Assembly: GCA_036651575.1 (NCBI GenBank)
Contig: JAVVXN010000053.1
Coordinates: forward strand, 1 to 8,965
Source: JAVWGW01 sp036651575
GTDB lineage: Bacteria > Actinomycetota > Coriobacteriia > Coriobacteriales > Eggerthellaceae
Direction: 5' to 3'
Length of the DNA stretch: 8,965 nt
Under the pieces are notes generated by a model, which searched no databases, had not been told where the DNA came from, and saw nothing but the letters and a program-made list of their open reading frames with translations. A program made the position numbers and the translations under genes. Of this stretch, positions 6,413 to 8,965 are shown in pieces. Position 1 is the stretch's first letter. The number at the start of each line of letters is the position of its first letter.

Positions 6413-7474
6413 ATGAAAATAAACAATGCCATCTTGCACGTTTTCGATTTCGTGTCGTGCGTTAATGTGTTTGCGCAAGAAGAGCTTGACCTGTCCAATA
6501 AAAATACTTTGAAGTACGTAACCAGCCAGGCGCGCCGTGCTCTGAACAACATCGACAATAAGCGGGGAGAATTTGCCTCCGATAGCCTGTTTGCCGAAGA
6601 GTTAAGAAAATATTTTCGGGGGCAATGCGAGTTTACCGATTTATCCACCCAGATTGCGGAATATATCGTCGGAGAGCTTTCCCGTATGGAAAAGACGGAA
6701 TCGACCGACCTGCTGGTCATCGATTTTGAGGGTGATACGGAATCAACCGTGCGGGATATGACCGAAGAGGAGGCCACTGCAGCCTATGAGGCACGTGGCA
6801 AGCGCTACTTTGCTTTCCTGTTGCTGGAAAGCCGTCAGGCGTTCATGCACGAGGTGGGTCGTGCGGAAAGCGGAGCGGTGCGCAACGATATCGCTCGCCA
6901 TCATGCGATATTGCCGAACCCTTCGCAGAAGGTGCAATCGTATGCGGTTATCGAATCGCGGTCGCAAAACGTGCTGTTTTGCGACAAGGAGCGCACGATT
7001 GCCGGCGACCAGCGCTGGCTTATTCCCGATGGGTTGCTGCAATGTTCTATGGGAGCTTCGGGCAAAGAAACCTTCGATGGCGTGGTGCGCATCGTGGAAG
7101 AAGTGGCGGGGCAGTACGGTGCCAATGCGGCCATGGCGGTTTCGAAGGCAAAGGCCTATGTGTCGGAAAATGCACAGGAGTCCGACGATATCTACCCCGA
7201 AGAACTGGGGCGCGAAGTGTTCGAAGATGATGATGCGCTGCAAAAGCGTTTTGCCGAAGCGGTGGCCGAAGAAGAAATTCCCCATCGCGTTGTGGTGGAA
7301 AAGGCGGTGGCTGCGCGCGTGGCGAAAAACCACAAGATTCGTACGGATACGGGTATCGATATCACCTTTCCTGCGGAGTACTGCAAAAATTCCGATTTTA
7401 TCCAGTTTGTCAGTGGTTCCGATGGTCGTATTTCCATCGAGCTTAAAAATATCGGCAGTATAGAAAACCGCTAA
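6413..7474 (+). CDS. NdpA/YejK-family nucleoid-associated protein (NA37)
   Basis: A 353-residue protein of the 37-kDa nucleoid-associated family (NdpA/YejK). Seen: the typical opening MKINNAILHVFDF, the ELDLSN...KYV stretch, FAFLLLESRQAFMHEV (about 133-148) and the closing KNHKIRTDTGIDITFPAEY...FIQFVSGSDGRISIELKNI (about 305-348), all characteristic of the family. E. coli YejK associates with the nucleoid and has been linked to topoisomerases; the function here is inferred only. The reading frame stays open 90 bases further upstream, but those residues do not look like the family start and ATG 6413 gives the expected N-terminus. Only a weak GGTGG (6397-6401) precedes it. The middle, about 250-300, is rich in Glu/Asp. 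No terminator was found before the next gene, 102 bases on. Confidence 0.88.
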   Translation: MKINNAILHVFDFVSCVNVFAQEELDLSNKNTLKYVTSQARRALNNIDNKRGEFASDSLFAEELRKYFRGQCEFTDLSTQIAEYIVGELSRMEKTESTDLLVIDFEGDTESTVRDMTEEEATAAYEARGKRYFAFLLLESRQAFMHEVGRAESGAVRNDIARHHAILPNPSQKVQSYAVIESRSQNVLFCDKERTIAGDQRWLIPDGLLQCSMGASGKETFDGVVRIVEEVAGQYGANAAMAVSKAKAYVSENAQESDDIYPEELGREVFEDDDALQKRFAEAVAEEEIPHRVVVEKAVAARVAKNHKIRTDTGIDITFPAEYCKNSDFIQFVSGSDGRISIELKNIGSIENR

Positions 7475-7576
7475 ATTGCACGAGAGACGCAGGTGCTGTT
7501 GTGTGTCGCGTGGCGCGATTGTGCTCTATTTCTTAAGGATCGATGTCGGGGCAATGTTTTACTCAAGGAGTCGTTT

Positions 7577-8776
7577 ATGAACGAAATCAAATGTCCGCAT
7601 TGTGGTCAGGTGTTTAAGGTGGACGAGTCGGGATTTGCCGACATCGTCAAGCAGGTGCGCGATGCTGAATTCACGCAGGAGCTTCAGGCGCGCGAGAAGC
7701 TCCTCGAGGCTAACAAGCAGCAGGCGATTGAGCTTGCCAAGGTCAATACCGCAACGGCGCTGCAGGGCGATTTTGCCGCCAAAGAAGCAGAAATCGCCGA
7801 GCTGAAGGCAAAATTGCAGATGGTTGCGACGGAAAAACAACTGGCGGTGACCCAGGCTGTGGCCGCGGCTGAAAAGCAGCGCGATTCGTTGGCTGCCGAA
7901 GTGAAGTTGAAGGATGCCGAAAAGCGTCAACTTGAAATTGCTTCTCAGGTTCGGTTGGCCGCCGAGCTCAAATCAAGAGACGAGATAATCGCCTACAAAG
8001 ACGAAGAAATTGTGCGTTATAAGGACATGAAAGCCAAGCTTTCGACGAAAATGGTTGGCGAAACGCTCGAGCAGCACTGTGAAATAGAGTTCAATAAGCT
8101 GCGCGCAACGGGGTTTCAGCATGCATACTTCGAAAAGGATAACGATGCGGGGTCGGGCAGCAAGGGGGACTATATTTACCGGGAAACCGACGATGCGGGT
8201 AACGAAATCATTTCCATCATGTTCGAGATGAAGAACGAACTCGATGAAACGGCAACTAAGAAAAAGAACGAGGATTTCTTAAAGGAGCTTGATAAAGATC
8301 GCACCGAAAAGAAATGCGAGTATGCGATATTGGTATCGCTGTTGGAAGCTGAAAGCGAACTCTATAATTCAGGTATTGTCGATAAAGGACATCGTTTTGA
8401 AAAGATGTACGTAGTCCGTCCTCAGTTCTTTATCCCGATTATCACCATCTTGCGCAATGCGGCCATGAACTCGTTGCAGTACAAATCAGAGCTTGCCCTG
8501 ATGCGAGAGCAAAACGTCGACATCACTCATTTTGAAGACAACATGAACTCGTTTAAGGAAGGTTTTGCTCGTAACTACGATCTTGCCAGTCGAAAATTTA
8601 AAACAGCCATCGATGAAATTGATAAGACCATCCTACACTTGCAAAAAACCAAGGATGCATTGCTGTCATCGGAAAACAATTTAAGACTTGCCAATAACAA
8701 GGCGGAAGATCTGACCATAAAAAAACTTACACGAGGTAATCCGACAATGGCCGCAAAGTTCGCCGAGCTGGAATAG
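7577..8776 (+). CDS. DUF2130 coiled-coil protein with PD-(D/E)XK-like core
   Basis: A 399-residue DUF2130-family protein. Parts in order: an N-terminal CPHCG knuckle (C6, C9) with no second cysteine pair; a long Ala/Glu/Lys-rich coiled coil from about 30 to 155; then the conserved domain with GETLEQHCEIEF (160-172), GSGSKGDYIY with D198, and FEMKN with E217-x-K219. The spacing of E165, D198 and ExK matches a PD-(D/E)XK nuclease core; that fold assignment is inference. The C-terminal part, about 265-399, is mostly helical, with a second coiled-coil-like stretch at 340-376 and the ending GNPTMAAKFAELE. AAGGAG (7565-7570) sits 6 bases before ATG 7577, so the start is secure although the frame is open to 7493. 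The biological role is not known. It could be cotranscribed with the NdpA-like gene. Confidence 0.88.
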   Translation: MNEIKCPHCGQVFKVDESGFADIVKQVRDAEFTQELQAREKLLEANKQQAIELAKVNTATALQGDFAAKEAEIAELKAKLQMVATEKQLAVTQAVAAAEKQRDSLAAEVKLKDAEKRQLEIASQVRLAAELKSRDEIIAYKDEEIVRYKDMKAKLSTKMVGETLEQHCEIEFNKLRATGFQHAYFEKDNDAGSGSKGDYIYRETDDAGNEIISIMFEMKNELDETATKKKNEDFLKELDKDRTEKKCEYAILVSLLEAESELYNSGIVDKGHRFEKMYVVRPQFFIPIITILRNAAMNSLQYKSELALMREQNVDITHFEDNMNSFKEGFARNYDLASRKFKTAIDEIDKTILHLQKTKDALLSSENNLRLANNKAEDLTIKKLTRGNPTMAAKFAELE

Positions 8777-8782
8777 GGAGAC

Positions 8783-8811
8783 GACGTCGCAATCTCGGGG
8801 GTTGCGACGTC
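8783..8811 (+). terminator. Perfect 10-bp inverted repeat after the DUF2130 gene
   Basis: GACGTCGCAA (8783-8792) and TTGCGACGTC (8802-8811) form a perfect 10-bp stem with a 9-base loop, 6 bases after the DUF2130 stop. No T-run follows directly; the nearest (8847-8852) is 35 bases further. Most likely a terminator lacking a U-tail, or a 3'-end stabilising hairpin; an operator for a downstream gene is possible. Confidence 0.55.
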
Positions 8812-8965
8812 AATCGAGAGGGCGAGGTGTAACCGTTTGTCGCGTATTTTTTGTTGGAGCCTCAAGGGCTTGCGCTTGGGCCGGTTCGGCGTTGAGGGAA
8901 CCGGGCGTGTCGTTGACGTTCGGTATGAGTATATTGATGCAGTACAAAAAGAAAAGGATGCAAAA
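8812..8965. other. Non-coding tail, possible start of the next gene at the edge
   Basis: No established gene here. An ATG at 8925 opens a frame that runs off the window (MSILMQYKKKRMQ), with no Shine-Dalgarno at proper distance, so it is weak. AAAAGGA (8952-8958) could be the ribosome binding site of a gene starting just beyond the edge. TTGACG (8913-8918) lacks a correctly spaced -10; TATATT (8930-8935) is only 11 bases away. Confidence 0.25.
8881..8904. repeat. Perfect 7-bp inverted repeat in the 3' non-coding tail
   Basis: CCGGTTC (8881-8887) and GAACCGG (8898-8904) flank a 10-base spacer. No T-run follows on either strand, so it is not a standard terminator. It lies just upstream of TTGACG (8913-8918), a good -35 match, so it could be an operator or part of the next gene's leader. 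Confidence 0.4.

Noticed and set aside
7493..7576. N-terminal extension of the DUF2130 protein by 28 residues
   Set aside because: AAGGAG is ideally placed for ATG 7577, and the CPHCG knuckle normally lies within a few residues of the start.

Overview
The window holds eight convincing protein genes and no RNA genes, insertion sequences or CRISPR arrays. It looks like bacterial chromosome from a monoderm with intermediate GC. The mix (a contracted GuaA, a TcdA-type E1-like enzyme, a eukaryotic-type NADP isocitrate dehydrogenase, a lipoprotein with a lipobox, and one gene that looks leaderless) would fit an actinobacterial lineage such as Coriobacteriia. That placement is inference from style, not from a marker gene.

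Region 1 (1-2283) is a divergent housekeeping pair. On the minus strand is guaA (GMP synthase), whose glutaminase domain has lost its catalytic residues and about 75 residues of its second half; the synthetase part is intact. A hairpin follows its stop. Divergent from it is tcdA, the E1-like enzyme that cyclises t6A at position 37 of tRNA. The 212-base gap between them carries an imperfect GC-rich dyad and candidate promoters.

Region 2 (2389-5554) holds a half-size ABC exporter, complete in all nucleotide-binding motifs, and icd, a homodimeric eukaryotic-type NADP isocitrate dehydrogenase. The exporter start codon has no usable Shine-Dalgarno and sits exactly where transcription would start from an upstream TAAACT box, suggesting a leaderless mRNA.

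Region 3 (5591-8776) is the accessory part, all on the plus strand. A small lipoprotein, whose C-terminal domain resembles domains at the tips of polymorphic toxins, is followed 13 bases later by a CPCC-family cysteine-rich protein, a layout like toxin plus immunity. A candidate terminator closes this pair. Next come an NdpA/YejK-family nucleoid-associated protein and a DUF2130 coiled-coil protein with a PD-(D/E)XK-like nuclease signature. A perfect 10-bp inverted repeat follows, then a second 7-bp one, in the non-coding tail.

The two most interesting signals are the ammonia-type or split-type GMP synthase and the candidate lipoprotein toxin/immunity pair beside two DNA-associated genes. Coding assignments rest on motif recognition by eye; no database search was possible.
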